The notes beneath the pieces are model-generated. The model ran no database searches. It was not told the origin of the DNA and was given only the letters and a program-made list of their open reading frames with translations. A program made the position numbers and the translations under genes. 64,000 bases of DNA from Bugulina stolonifera (Eukaryota > Bryozoa > Gymnolaemata > Cheilostomatida > Bugulidae): NCBI GenBank assembly GCA_935421135.1, contig OW285188.1, positions 16,407,233-16,471,232 on the forward strand, in the 5' to 3' direction. This document shows, one piece after another, positions 26,401 to 38,789 of the stretch. How positions within the stretch are numbered: the first letter of the stretch is position 1; every line of letters starts with the position of its first letter.

Positions 26401-29245
26401 ACCATTAAAAGTTATGAAAATAGTGCGGTTTTCCTAATACAGGTCTTTATTTGAAGGCTTACCCCTTGTTGCAACGGTGACAGAAAACATGAAAAAGTTA
26501 ACCTGGCACTCTTGCTATTTAATTTAAAAACATTATTTTGGAGATTCTAAATTAACTTTGTGATACTAACAAGACTACCATTCTAATTTTTTGCTATCCC
26601 ATATATTTTGCCTGATTTTCCGTCACTGTTGCAACGTGTCACCGATGCAACGGCAATGTGTCACCGTTGCAATGCCCCTAAAGTCCAAAGTAAGGAGCCT
26701 ATATGGAACTGTATTACAGTCCAAATATGAGAATGTTGCTTGATTGAAGATGGGTAAAGATAAAAGAGACTGTAAAACAATGTAATGTAACTGAGTAAAG
26801 CTTCCTTTGTCGACTGTGCCCAGCTAACACACACGGAATCCTAAAATCAAACTTCTCATTCTGTTACACAATGTTTTTTCCTAGTATGAAGTGGATAGAC
26901 AGCAGATCCAGTTAAATACTTTATGTGTGACTGAGTAGCTATGTTCTCTTTGCCATTCTAAAATTGTTGGGTCAGTTTATTCCCTGCATCAAAAAGTGGA
27001 CGACCACTTCTGCTGAACGTATGCATAAATATCGTGAAAAACTAAAAGCAGATCCAGATAACTATGCTAAACACATCAAAAATTTAAGGCGTACAGTCTG
27101 AAAGTTGCATCTGCTCACTTATCTCAAGAAGATTTGCTCTATGCAATACAAATTAGTAAAAATTCTTTTTTTTCCAGTCAGGTGGGCCAAACTGAGGAAC
27201 ACCAGTAACATTCATTCAAAGTAGATAGTGCTGATGCTGAAGGTTTTCACCGAAATTGTGATCAAATTGATTGCATTGACCCAGATAGTTTAAAAATTGT
27301 TTTGAATGTAAAAGAAGGTGATTTTGAAAGAAAATGAACAATGTTAAATAACGTAAGACTTGTCTACTCTGTTGATGCGCACGAAACCGGATTGTAATTT
27401 GCGAGGTGCGCCAGGTCTGCTTTTGATGTTTGTTATCAATACTAAAAACGTTGCTCGAGTATGCCGGGATCATATCAACATGTTGCTACATTTTCCATCC
27501 TGAACAAATCAGATCAACACTGTTTTTAGAGCAACATGCAATGGCAGAATACCTTCCTAGTTTGAATTTTACACCTTATTCAGTACATTGCTGTCTCTCA
27601 GCAATAGAATATTTTGCACTACTTTTAATACCTTAGAAAACCACATTCTTTACCTGTATCGGTTTCTTATCGTAATACACATCATATTTGGTAAATGTAG
27701 GCCTACAACTATACAAATAATGTCATTTACTTTCCTAGAAAGCCCAGTGTCAATTAATTTTTACAGCGTTGCAACGGTGACGATAAATAGTTGCAATGGT
27801 GACACTGATTGAAGCTTCTCAACTCGAACCATAATAATATATTTCTTAGATTTTGTGCTCCTAATGTAGCTGCACATGTTCTCAACATATTATTTAAGCA
27901 AGAAAAGTGAGATGCAACACAATTCACTGAGTTTTTAATAACGGTAGAACATTGTAACACATTGTCGCCTTTCAGTATTCGAGTATTTCACAATTGTTGT
28001 ATATTGAAACAACTCTGCTTTATTTGAGTGTATCATACCATTACCCTAATAAACATCATATTTGGTAGATGTGAAACCATAAAAACGCGATTTATTTTCC
28101 TAAAAAGCTCAATTTGTCCATTAAATTTGAAAGCGTTGCAACGGTGACAATGGATTGTTGCAACGGTGACACCGATTTAAGCTCGTCAGAGCAAGGCACA
28201 CTAAGATATTGCTTAGGTTTTTGGTTTCTAGTGTAGCTGCATAGGTTCTCAACATCATATCTAAGCAAAAAAAGTGAGAAGCGACACAAATCACAGAATT
28301 TTCAATAACGGCAGAACATGTTTTAGAATTCCATTTCTCTGACATTGCAACGGTGACACACATTTTAGGACAGCGTCAGCAAACCGGTTATCCCACATGA
28401 ACATTTAACATATCATTTTGTAGAGAATTTTAAGCTCTATCAGCCTGTCCTGTTCAATAAGGTTGGACAATGTTAAATAAGTGGCTACATTCAGATATGT
28501 TCTCTGAATGTTGCAACGGTGATTATGGACAGACCCATAATAGCTCTATGACTCTATAAAAAACTCGAGTTAATCAACTCAAGAAAAGAATTGAATTGTA
28601 ACTGAAACTTGACTTGTAGTTGTTAGTCTAGATAAGATCACTTGATGAGTTTCTGGAGATACGTAAATATAATATTGATATTCAACTTGTAACTTGAAAG
28701 TTTTTATTAGTCACTAATAAGAATTGACTTGACACTTGTAACTTGAAGAGTCGCAACTATTGAACTAAGAGTTGGCCATGGCAACTAACTTGAGTTTCCA
28801 GAATAAAACTTGCAAACAACTTTGGTTACATGGATAGTAAAAAAAAAATAAGAAAAGATAGTGATAGTCAGGATCACAATCGAATGACTGAATGAGAATC
28901 TTCATCTCGTATTCATTGTGATTGCATTGTGATTATCTTATGACTTATACTTATTATTATATTATATTATACTATTATGATTATCTTATAATAATTTATT
29001 ATATTATTATGATTATATAATTATAATACAATTATTATTTATAAAATAATAATTGTATTGTTTGTTGTAATTGTTTTGTTGTTCAATCTCTGAAAAAATA
29101 TAGCAATTGATGAGCTGTTAAAGAACTCGATTAAGAACTACTTGTGCTATTCTCCAGTGTGTTCTAAAGACGATATATAAGGTGATGGCAAATGTAAGAC
29201 GCATTTATTCTTTTTACCTTCAGAGTATTTTGGCTTGGGCGCCAT
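20472..29245 (-). CDS. MORF4L1: MRG15/MORF4L1 chromodomain-MRG domain chromatin protein
   Basis: Eleven exons: 29218-29245, 24842-24888, 24592-24656, 24206-24300, 23520-23708, 23268-23335, 21894-22081, 21624-21723, 21220-21289, 20907-20991, 20472-20559. Lengths add to 1023 nt, exactly 341 codons, and every phase agrees. The protein starts [19 protein letters not shown], as in MRG15. The chromodomain (residues about 10-80) has [20 protein letters not shown]; a Ser/Thr/Lys-rich linker holds basic clusters (AKRKGIK, SRRKKAK) suited to nuclear import; the MRG domain (about 165-340) includes [30 protein letters not shown] and ends DYHRKALL. In animals MRG15 binds methylated H3K36 and acts in NuA4/Tip60 and Sin3/HDAC complexes. 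Intron 1 is 4.3 kb and carries a DNA transposon. Confidence 0.95.
21331..21376. repeat. Imperfect inverted repeat of the GAGTTRTC family
   Basis: GGAGTTATCTTGTCATT pairs imperfectly with AATGAGGGCAAATAACTCC in an MRG15 intron. It belongs to the dispersed hairpin family described in the findings. Confidence 0.5.
22850..22940 (-). repeat. tRNA-derived SINE head
   Basis: On the minus strand TAGCGTAATTGGTAGAGTGC (A-box-like) is followed about 30 bases later by GAGTTCGAATCCCACTG (perfect B box), then a T-run. The expected acceptor stem partner is missing, so it is not a functional tRNA gene. It lies in the MRG15 intron between exons 23268-23335 and 21894-22081. Confidence 0.55.
23072..23094. repeat. 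GC-rich hairpin in an MRG15 intron
   Basis: TCAGGCGGC and GCCGCCTGA form 9-bp arms around a short loop. The preceding AAAAAGTTCAGGCGG resembles AAAAAGTTGAGGCGG at about 22321-22335 in the same intron, so both may be parts of one repeat family. Confidence 0.45.
26111..28536. mobile_element. Degenerate DNA transposon in MRG15 intron 1
   Basis: Perfect 14-bp terminal inverted repeats GGGTCTGTCCATAA bound the element, with ATAA on both sides as a possible target duplication (ambiguous because the flank is ATA-rich). Inside are about nine copies, in both orientations, of GTTGCAACGGTGAC or close variants, and a direct duplication of roughly 300 bp (about 27665-27965 and 28025-28330). A short plus-strand reading frame near 27000-27100 encodes [19 protein letters not shown] and then stops; this basic helical motif recurs in repeat-associated proteins of invertebrates as I remember them. 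No intact transposase is left. The superfamily is not assigned. Confidence 0.7.
26996..27101 (+). pseudogene. Fragment of a transposon-encoded protein
   Basis: The open stretch includes [20 protein letters not shown] followed by a TGA stop at 27099. Similar R-x(3)-YR-x-KLK-x-DPxxY motifs occur at the N-termini of proteins from metazoan repeat families. Sequence beyond the stop shows shifted frames only. It sits inside the TIR element. Confidence 0.35.
28915..29070. repeat. AT-rich low-complexity tract with hairpin
   Basis: TTATTATATTATA-type simple repeat grading into a perfect inverted repeat ACAATTATTATTTATAAAATAATAATTGT near 29030-29058 (13-bp arms). It lies in MRG15 intron 1 close to exon 1. 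Confidence 0.65.
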
Positions 29246-29249
29246 GCTT

Positions 29250-31340
29250 TATTTTTGTCGTTTAGTTTAATATGATTGGGCGTTTGTGGAACTGCAGCCA
29301 ATAGACTACTAGGTTTCATAAGAGCCAATGTGCAGATTGAATAACAGCCCTGCTTCCATTGCTGTGCTTATTTTTCTAAATACGTTTTTGGTGTGTATGG
29401 TCTTGTTTAAACCGAGAGGTTAAAGTCACAAAAAACTGGAAGATAGGGGGCTTTCTTTTTGCCCCGTAAATGGGAGCGGTAATGGTTATAAGGCTTCATA
29501 TTCGATCACTCGTCAGCTGTCTTGTCTACCTCCGTGGAACCTCCGCTTCTAAGCAGTATTTATTAGATTTTTCATTTCAAATCAATCCCACACAGCTATT
29601 TATTTATAAGTGACTCTAATCTGTAGTGTTATTTTTCATCAAGAACACTGTAACTGTATTGTTAAGCTTAACTTGCGTTAATTCTCCATCATGTCCGTGT
29701 GTTTGACGTAAGTAATCATCAAGACAGAAGATTGATAATATAAATATAATTTAAATTAAATTAAAATTCCTAAAATTGAAATTCAACTGTTATTGTATTG
29801 TAATTTAAAATAAAATTTTATATTATGTAACTATGAATAAATGATAATGATATTAATTAATATATTAATATAAAATATATAAAATAGTTGAGCTTTATAT
29901 CATTATCATAATTATGATAATCATAAAACTTTTTACAGATATTTATTTATTAATAAAATAAATTTGATTGCATTGGATTAGGCCTATAATTTGCTATTTA
30001 TATATTTACTATTCTATAAACTATTAGACTTAGAGTTATTAAGTTAATAGCAAATTTGTAAAAGGTAAACGCCTTCCTGTGCTGGAAGAAAAGCTTTATT
30101 AAAAAATATAGGCTACTAATTTGCTAATACTAATAGATGAACTACGAAAGAAGGCGTGGGGAGTACACATTGGTGTGTCGATCATTTTAAAGTATTTGGC
30201 CTATAGTTTTATATTCATATTGATTAAGCTATTTATTTGTGAGAAAGATTCTCTGTTACCAGGGATTGTCTACCGATCCAAAGCTTTTTCAAGGTCGAAT
30301 GGATACTACAAAGCACAGTCTATAAGGTTATTATGGAACATGTTGAAGCATAGTCTATGTATAAGTTGAATTTTGCTTTAATTTCAAACAACTAGCTAAC
30401 CTAAGGCTGAACTACTCCTAGTGGTTGGTGCAAAGTTTCCAGTTTCATAAATATATTGACATAAAAGGTTATCTTAATGGTAATCATTCTCATGCATTAA
30501 ATTAGAGAGATAGTGAGCTCATGAGATGAGAGATTTCATCTAACCGAATATGTTGACTAAATAATATAATTTTCACTGAATCATTGCTCCGAGTCAGGTC
30601 TTACACTTTCATTGTTTCTGCTACTGATACGTAAATATTTAAACCCAAAAATCGTTATTGCCCTTCACCAGAGGTTGGCTATCAATATTCTCTCTCTGCA
30701 CTTGTGGCCTTTGTCAATTTGTCTGTATGGCTCAGTATTGTGTGACTTTGGAATTTGTACTTTGCATCGGCTCTACATCTACATCTGTATATAAAATATT
30801 ACTAATATTTTATGAGTTATGTCAGGTTAAACGTAAGCTAAATGGTTATGCCATATTCAGGTCATTCCTTATCTAGATAAATGAATAGACTAATCCTGAG
30901 ATTTTTGACAGGTTAGTTGGCCGATAAATTGCAGCTATGACACACCACGTATCAATATAACAAATATATTCAAGCTGGTCATTTAATATTTTGAGCCAGT
31001 GAGTAACCACCATATAAAATGCATTGCAAATGGTTTAGGTTGTTGTAGACAAATCAGGGACCTTGTTGTAGAACTAAAATCAGAACTCTTTGTCATGTGG
31101 CTCATACTTGTAATGTTGATTAGTCTCATAGACATTCACAGTATACCTACATGTACAGCCTATAACACCTATAGCAAATGGTGTTCAGCATTGGTTTAAC
31201 CCATTCGATCATTTGATTCAAGTGTGAATAACTGTATAGGCCTGTATAATTTTTGTAGAAACGTTTGACTACTGCAGAAGAATGTCACAGTAACGGACTC
31301 CTTTCCTCTATTCTCCTATATCGTTGGTGTCTACAACTCT
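29250..31340. other. Intergenic region between MRG15 and ARL5 (divergent genes)
   Basis: The two genes are transcribed away from each other, about 2.1 kb apart, so both promoters should lie here. It includes an AT-only block (about 29740-29960). No clear core promoter element is identified by eye. Non-coding 5' exons of ARL5 could be hidden here. Confidence 0.4.
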
Positions 31341-31346
31341 GATGCA

Positions 31347-31883
31347 ATGGGTTTCCTTTTCTCAAAACTGTGGAATATGTTCTCCAATGAGGAACACAAG
31401 GTTATTATAGTGGGGCTAGATAATGCTGGTAAAACAACAATTCTATATCAGTTTCTAATGAATGAGGTAGTACACACATCTCCAACCATCGGCAGCAATG
31501 TGGAGGAAGTAGTATGGAAGAACATACGATTTCTTATGTGGGATATAGGTGGTCAGGAATCCCTACGCTCGTCGTGGACCACTTACTATAACAACACCGA
31601 GTTTGTCATTCTAGTTATTGATAGCACCGATCGAGAACGATTAACAGTGACTAAGGAAGAGCTGTATCGAATGCTACCACATGAGGATCTACGCAAGGCA
31701 GCTATTCTTGTCTTTGCTAATAAACAGGATGTAAAAGGTGCAATGTCAGCTGCCGAGATTTCACAACAGATGAACTTAACTTCTATTAAGAACCATAGGT
31801 ATCATATACAGGCGTGTTGTGCATTAACTGGCGAGGGCTTGTACCCTGGACTAGAATGGATGGCAGGTCATTTACGCAAGTAG
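31347..31883 (+). CDS. ARL5: ARL5 ADP-ribosylation factor-like GTPase
   Basis: Intron-free frame of 178 aa, close to the 179 aa of vertebrate ARL5A. It starts MGFLFSKLW, with Gly2 available for myristoylation. GTP-binding motifs are all present: P-loop GLDNAGKT (residues about 23-30), switch I region with [12 protein letters not shown], switch II WDIGGQE, NKQD base-recognition motif, and CCALTGEG near the end. SSWTTYY after switch II is typical of ARL5. ARL5 acts at the trans-Golgi, where it recruits the GARP tethering complex for endosome-to-Golgi traffic. The start is fixed by homology. A polyadenylation signal at 32590-32595 would give a 3' UTR of about 0.7 kb. Confidence 0.95.
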   Translation: MGFLFSKLWNMFSNEEHKVIIVGLDNAGKTTILYQFLMNEVVHTSPTIGSNVEEVVWKNIRFLMWDIGGQESLRSSWTTYYNNTEFVILVIDSTDRERLTVTKEELYRMLPHEDLRKAAILVFANKQDVKGAMSAAEISQQMNLTSIKNHRYHIQACCALTGEGLYPGLEWMAGHLRK

Positions 31884-32589
31884 TGGTATAGTAACAGTAT
31901 TGTTTCAAGTCATAGTGACAGGGGAGATTTTTGAGTGATTACTAGTACGGTGCCATACTAACCGTTAACAGTTCCGATATGCTGAGGATTATTGAATAGA
32001 GGCGAAGTTTTAAAAGTATGGTAAACAGCAGGTGGTGCAGATTCAAAACTGCTAGTTAGTTACTACTAACGCATCCTGAGACCAAATGGCAAACCCTCTT
32101 TCATATACCTACCTACATGTGCATGTATCATAGTATTTAGCCACACAATGAATTGGTATTCAATTCCCTGTTCGGTTGGTGGCAGTGCCATATCATACAA
32201 AACGAAGAAATGTAGGAAGGACTCTAGATTACTAGTAACTGTTAACTTCCACCAGAGTCTTCGTGGTGCTGTTTCTCAATATTGGGTATAACCTTTTACA
32301 TAATGTAAACTATACTAAGAATTTTATAATTTTGTAATAATTAGATGTAATGTCAAATCTATTGTCCTTGCTCTAGCCAAACCCAGTTTATTTTCAGGTA
32401 ATTATCTGGATTCATATGTTATTCTATACCAATATTAAACCAGCAGTCAGTCAAAAGTATTGAAAATATTTTTATTACCATGGACTAAGAATTATTATAA
32501 TGTGAGAGCCCTAGTGCTTGAAACAAGAGTGTACGTTTATAGTTCACCTGAGTAAATTTTATACTGGATTTGTACATAACCAGGATAGA

Positions 32590-32595
32590 AATAAA
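32590..32595 (+). terminator. Possible polyadenylation signal of ARL5
   Basis: AATAAA about 0.7 kb beyond the ARL5 stop, the first clear hexamer I see downstream. Its use is inferred. Confidence 0.3.
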
Positions 32596-32599
32596 ATAT

Positions 32600-34638
32600 T
32601 GATATTATTCTAGGCCCAAATTATAAACAGTTTTCAAAGTGACTTCAATTTAGAATGTTTTGTTTTGCTGATACCAATTTAAATGAGCAATGCAGTGACT
32701 CATTGGTCTGAGTTTGTTATCTTGACCCTTTGGGGAATGAATACTTGTGGGGTGTCAGTCTTAGCAGAGAGAGCAGTGGATGAATTTATATGGTCATACT
32801 TGTGGAATCAGGAAGATTGGATTTGTTTAGAAATCCTCTTCAAGTTAATTGAACAAAGGAAGTTACATTCATCTCATCTACTTCCACTAACCTAGTCTGG
32901 ATTATGGGTGTAGACCATAAACCTAGGTACTAGTTGGCTCAGTTTTGGATCTCACTAAGGCTACAGCTGTTGGGTAAGTTGAGTGACATTACTCTCAATT
33001 CAACCAGTGCCAATAATGGCTCTGAATTCAATTATTAGGCCAATTACCTATTCTATCTACAGCTTAGCTATATGTTGTAGAAGTGTCTATCCACCATATA
33101 CAGTATCCATTGAGACTTGATCATTTATAATATAAGCCTCTGATTGTTGCCAACTAAAATTTCCTTTGTCCTGTATCTAACCTTCTGCTAACAATAAAAA
33201 TATTCTTGTAGTCCTGTCTTTCCTCTAGGTCACTTTGTGTGGAATATTGATAGATGGACTTGAAGCTGACCTCACGTGGGTGTATGGGGCAGAGAGCATT
33301 AGATTATGATGTCATTGACCTACCTGCCAACAGGTTAGACTGGGTAGCACTAGCAGTAAGTTGTAGAGTGCTGACAGTACAGTAGATAGTAGTTATGAGC
33401 TAGAGTATGCTACAAATCAGTGGTTAGTTATTGACCATAGTTATAGTAGAGGTGGGACACCACATTTCCTATCTCAATATTATATTTGATTTATGGTATC
33501 AAGTTGATGTAGCAAGTCCACTGTATGCTAGTTTGGTGGTATGATATTAATATTGTTATTATGTAAATTTGTCAACTTCAACCTGGATGAGTGTTAGATA
33601 TCACTGTATCACCAAACTATAGCATTTGCTAGTAGACTTACGTTATGTGCTGTATGGTATGCAGACACTGCCAGCTGAGCTATCAATCAATATTATACTG
33701 ACTGGCTAGAAGTTTCATTACTATCCTTGCCCATTACCTAGCTTTATCTCTGTTAGTCAGGACAAAAAACCCAAACCCCAACAGGGATACTAATATCCTG
33801 AATTGTGGAAATGTTTGCCACCTCTTGGGATTTCACAGAATATGTAATAGTTGGTAACATGGGATTGTTCAGATAGGAAAACCCACTCATTTAACTACAG
33901 TAGAACATGAGGCAGTAACCATAAGCAATGTTGCAATCACCATGGATATAGCAGCAGATACTAACTACATGTAGTATATGAGTAGGTAATTCTACGGAGT
34001 GACTAGTTTACTGACTACTCCACTCAGCATAGTGTAGGCATGTAACCTCCTCTTTAATTATAACTTATAACCCAGTGATTGTGGTATGATAGCATGTGTT
34101 GTTGAGTTATAGCAGCAATGAGGGTGTGTTATTGTTGAATGTTGACCTTTCGAAACCTTTCACAATATAATGTTATCTATGAAAGCTAATGCTATGGTGT
34201 CTAATATTATATAACATAATATACATTGAGTTATGATAATAATGTAAATTGAGTGAATTGATATTAAGATGCCTATTTCTTGAATATGTACTGTATTATA
34301 ATATGTCCTGCAGCGTTAATGTCCCTAGCACACCTAACAAAAAAGGCTCAAAGATCATACGTTTTTTAGAAAAGCTTGTGACGAAATAAATGCTTAATGG
34401 CTTGAAACACCTGCTGGGTTTTTGCCACCCAGCTTACTGTATCGGTTCCCAGTGGTCTTTAGTTCTGGTAACTACAATATGAATAGCGATAGGTAGAAGA
34501 GAATTATTACTTTGAATGTGATATAGCAATATAAAACTGTGCTTTGTTTTTCCCTTTCTTACGACCTAAAAAAATCTTGTATTGCAGCAACACACTGTTA
34601 TATTACTTTTCTTGAGCTACATGTATAATTATTTGTAG
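32600..34638. other. Region between ARL5 and CFAP90-like gene
   Basis: AT-rich, no recognised exon or repeat. It probably holds the ARL5 3' flank and the promoter or non-coding first exon of the next gene, because a splice acceptor (TTATTTGTAG) ends just before the first CFAP90-like coding exon. Confidence 0.4.
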
Positions 34639-34654
34639 AAATGAGTGTAAAGAT

Positions 34655-37600
34655 ATGTCAACTGACCCTCTGTTGGTGAAATATGGAGACAAGCCTACCC
34701 AGCAACAACTTGCTGCAGCTTATAAGGACAGGGAGTTGAAATCTACCAAGTCTCAACCTGAGCACAGTATTCATATACCATCACAGTCATTTGTAGATCA
34801 GCTCTATGCAGATATATTGACAGTAAGTACTATTTAGCCTTGCCAGTAGTGGGACCTGTATGATGGTATATGATACTGTTACATGTATAAAAGCACTAAA
34901 CCTAAAACATTTGCACTATAGGCCTTTCGGCTACATTGGGCTACATTGTATTATACAATGGATTATAATGGGCCATTCTTTGGTTAGTAGAAAAAGTCAC
35001 AAATGAAATTCAGAAATGTTAGAGCAAAGTCATTGGTAACCTGCTAATTCTAACATCTAAAAACAAATACTGGTAGCCAATAGTATGGGATAGCAAGCCT
35101 GGTCTACATTTCTATCCTTTGAATTACTGAAAATTCAAACTCAGGAATTTACTTAGCACCAGCATTAGGCTATGATCAGACCATACTATATTATCATTAG
35201 ATAGTGTAGGGTTATGACTACCATCACTCCATCTAGTATGGTTTGTTGGGTAATGGGTGGACATAATACAATGTGCAATTTAAAATGATAATATAGTTAT
35301 ATTTAATTAGTCTTCTTTCTGGTTCACCAGGGAGTTGTTAGTAGCAGAGTGTGTATTGATGTATAGTGCATGCTGCACACAAGTAATATATGCAGCTTGT
35401 TGTTGACTCAAATACAGACACAGTCCATGATTATTATGGTGTAATGGTGATGTGCAATGTTGTTACTTGACTGGACACATAATAGACTGTGTTCAGTTAG
35501 CAGAGTTACTGAACTTAGGCATGCTTATGTTGGAGTAACTAGATCGATGAATTAGAATAATTATGTACCTACAACTAAAATGTGTTCATTGTGTGTAGTT
35601 TGGGAGGTGGTAAGTGGCATAATTTACATTATGTCAACATAATGTCAGCTGTCAGCAGATGCACGGTGATTGGCAGGTGTGAAGTGCTCCTCACCTCACC
35701 TTAGAAGTTATACCTAATAGTAGTAGCCAGAAGTGCCCGTTCAACCTAGATAGCCTGGGTTCCAGCTCATTTGGAATACTGGATCGGTGTGTTGATTAAC
35801 CCACCCTTCCTTTTGAAGCAGTCTGTCATAAATCTCTCTTGTCAAATATTATACAAGTGCATATCATATTACAGTTCAATCATTATCAACTTGTATATTG
35901 ACTTTGTTCCTTTAAAATTTCACTTACATAACAATATGTAATGTTGTGTGTAAACAACTTCAGCCACTGCTATGAAATGTAATGTCAATAACCCTGTCCC
36001 TCCCTGGGTACTAATACTTTTGTGTGAGCAGCTAAAACAAAGCAAATCAGTCATTCAACCCACACTCCTACCACAGCTTTTCACCTCTGTAGCTGTACCT
36101 TGTAAACTTTATAATTATAATATTTTTACATGTACTGCATAATATACACAGTAACATAAGACAAGGTCAGCTAAGGTTACAGATGTATATGTAGGGTTGT
36201 ATCAGGTTCAAAGTGACCCCTGAGTCCAGAGAGCAAAAGGTTGCCTGAGTCACCCTTGATATGTTATTGAAACAAGTAGTTGCTAGTTCTTGTAATCTTG
36301 GCACTGGCAGATAAGTTGGGCCTCCCTCCCCCCACATGATGTGCCCAGATTACTACTATATAACAGGTCCAAGCAGGAAATGAGACAGATATAAGCTCTG
36401 TGACTCCAGAGTCCAGACCATGAATATATTCCTATGGGAGGTATTGTGTTGGCACCTCAGGATAAGACAAGTACAATTAATGCACTAAATTGTACTTATA
36501 GCTCGTCTACGAGACATACCAAGACCTGTCTAAGTACCAAGTCCCTACGGAGCAATCATTGTAAATAATGTGCAAGTACATGCATAATAATATACTAGGT
36601 CTGAGAACTAGTACCTATGTTGTGGAAGTTACAAACAAGTAATACTCTACTAAACAGCTGACATCCATTGCATGGAACATAATTGGTCTAGTTCTATGCC
36701 CCTCCAGTCTACATTAGTCACGAACTCTACAGATTGTGGGTGGCTGAGCTGAGCACCCTGATTGAGGACCAACCATTCTTAATCTGAACTGCAACAGAGA
36801 GAAAATAACTCCATAAAAGCAATGAATGATAGTAAAATATTGCGTAGGCCTACTACATTGTAGTGTTATAAGACTACAACTGTATGTATACTTGCAGGGT
36901 GTAGTGCCCTGGCTATACTAAACTACAGGATCCAGGGTTACATACAACATGTAACATTCTCTTACGTACATGGTACAAAGCAATAAAGCATTTCTACGAC
37001 ATTTGATATTTTTCTAAAGCAAACACTTAACTTGCAGCTATTGTCGATTGATTATAAAATATTATGGTAGGCTATTATTTACATATGCATTGTATTAGCT
37101 AAGTATTAATAATACCACACTTGCCTGAGTAAGTTACTATAACATGCCTTAGATTGGCAGCATAAAAAGTTAGGAGTTAGTATCTGAATGTGATTAAAAG
37201 ATGAAAATTTCTAATAAATGCAATAATACAAAATAATGCTTGCAGTTTGAATAGTATTGCATTACCTGGGCTCTCTTTCATCATAGAAGCGTGGAGTTTT
37301 CCTCTCCTGCTAATAGTGCCAATACTATTATGACCATGTTCTCCTCCCATTAGGTTATACAAAACTGGGAGATGACAACTCAAGTTAGTAGCTTTAGAAA
37401 TAACTTAGTGTAGCCCATGAATATGAATAATAGAATATATAATAACATATTCATGGACTATATAATAATTACACTTGCAGGATAAGAATGCTAGGAGAGA
37501 GGTGGAATACCCCAATAGTCTATCAAAGATGGGTAGAACTGGCTCTTTCCATTGGCCCACTCAATATAACATACAGCAACCTTTACAATTACAGAAAATA

Positions 37601-38787
37601 AACTTGTTCAATTCCACCAAAAAGGTTAGTAAGTAAGCTGAGTTAATGGCTTTTCAGTGTAGTCTATTTGTATTTACCTTTGAGTAAGTACATGTAGATA
37701 GAATACAGCCCAACAATAAAACTGTTTCAATTCCTGGTTTTAAATCCCCAGATAGCAAATCTGAGAACTATTATAAGCTTGTTTGTGGCATTTTATTTCT
37801 AGTGCCTGTATTTGAGCTCATATAATTTATCACAGTAGGTGGTTAATAAATGACCCTAAAAGATAATTTGATTTTATTAAAATTTCTTCTACATGTACAC
37901 TTTCAGTTCTTGTATATTGAATCAATTGAAGGTAATAGCATATAATACAAGCTCATATAACACAATGTGTTCAAATAGTTGAAGTTGTCCAATTAGCTAA
38001 TGTACAGATCCTTTATACAATGTATAGTAGTGCTGTTTATTGTAGCATCCTAAAGTAGAACTGGTATATGACAGTATATATCATCCATTATATCCTAACA
38101 ACCCATACAAATACATGTACAACCTTCATCGAGAAGATAGGAGACATGCTAAGCATGCTGGCTTAGATATCAATGGCGAGGTAAATAGACATAAAGTAAA
38201 ACAGTAACAATAATTGTAATCATTTTGAGAGTTATCGGCTCATCAAATATATTGAGAGAAGACAACTCTAGCATTATAAAAGCTACATTAATGATAATGT
38301 AAGGATGGACACTACTTGTAAATACATTGTAGCTACATGAGAGTCATGCTCACAATATAGACTGATGTGCACATCAGTCTATATTGTGAGCATGACTTCT
38401 CCATGTTATATCCTACATTGTATATACTATATACACTACAATCATGTAGTATAAACTAGACATCATAGATATTACCTATAAGTCATGTTTTATCCCTGAT
38501 GCTAGCGATCAACTGTTTTAGTGCCAGCACCTGGAGTTTGATAATTAGATATCTGGTCATAGCCAAAGTAGTGTAGGTGCTAGTGCCTAGTGGGGTCTAG
38601 GTAAGTGATTAGAGAAGTATATTTATGTTTACTGTTATTGTAGGAGATGAAGAGAGGGAGGCCTGGACTCCTGCCCAACTCTGACTATGGTAGAAGCTAC
38701 AAGAATGTGTACCCTGATGAGAGGCATCATATTGTTCATTGTCATAAGAGTTTCTATAGAAATAGAGGAGAAGATGGCACTAGATAA
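34655..38787 (+). CDS. CFAP90: CFAP90 (C5orf49)-like axonemal microtubule inner protein
   Basis: Four coding exons, all phase 0: 34655-34822, 37481-37624, 38046-38180, 38644-38787, giving 196 aa. The C-terminal half carries the conserved signature of the family: YDSI, LHREDRRHAKHAGLDINGEE, a Leu-rich turn with SDYGR, and FYRNRG near the end. The vertebrate protein is shorter as I remember it; the first two exons here (MSTDPLLVKYGDKPTQQQL onward) form an N-terminal extension with no recognised domain. CFAP90 binds inside doublet microtubules of motile cilia. An upstream in-frame stretch back to a splice acceptor at about 34638 means the start could be earlier. AATAAA at 38953-38958 may end the transcript. 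Joining the first exon to the rest rests on phase and spacing only. Confidence 0.7.
38342..38397. repeat. 56-bp perfect palindrome
   Basis: Two 28-bp arms (left arm begins AGTCATGCTCACAATATAGA) meet with no spacer and no mismatch at GTG|CAC. It lies in the last intron of the CFAP90-like gene. Confidence 0.95.
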
Positions 38788-38789
38788 GG

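Noticed and set aside
28092..28363. Overlapping minus-strand frames
   Set aside because: Lie inside the duplicated part of the TIR element and translate the GTTGCAACGGTGAC repeats.
32683..32895. 70-codon plus-strand frame downstream of ARL5
   Set aside because: No splice signals or homology; beyond the likely ARL5 polyadenylation signal.
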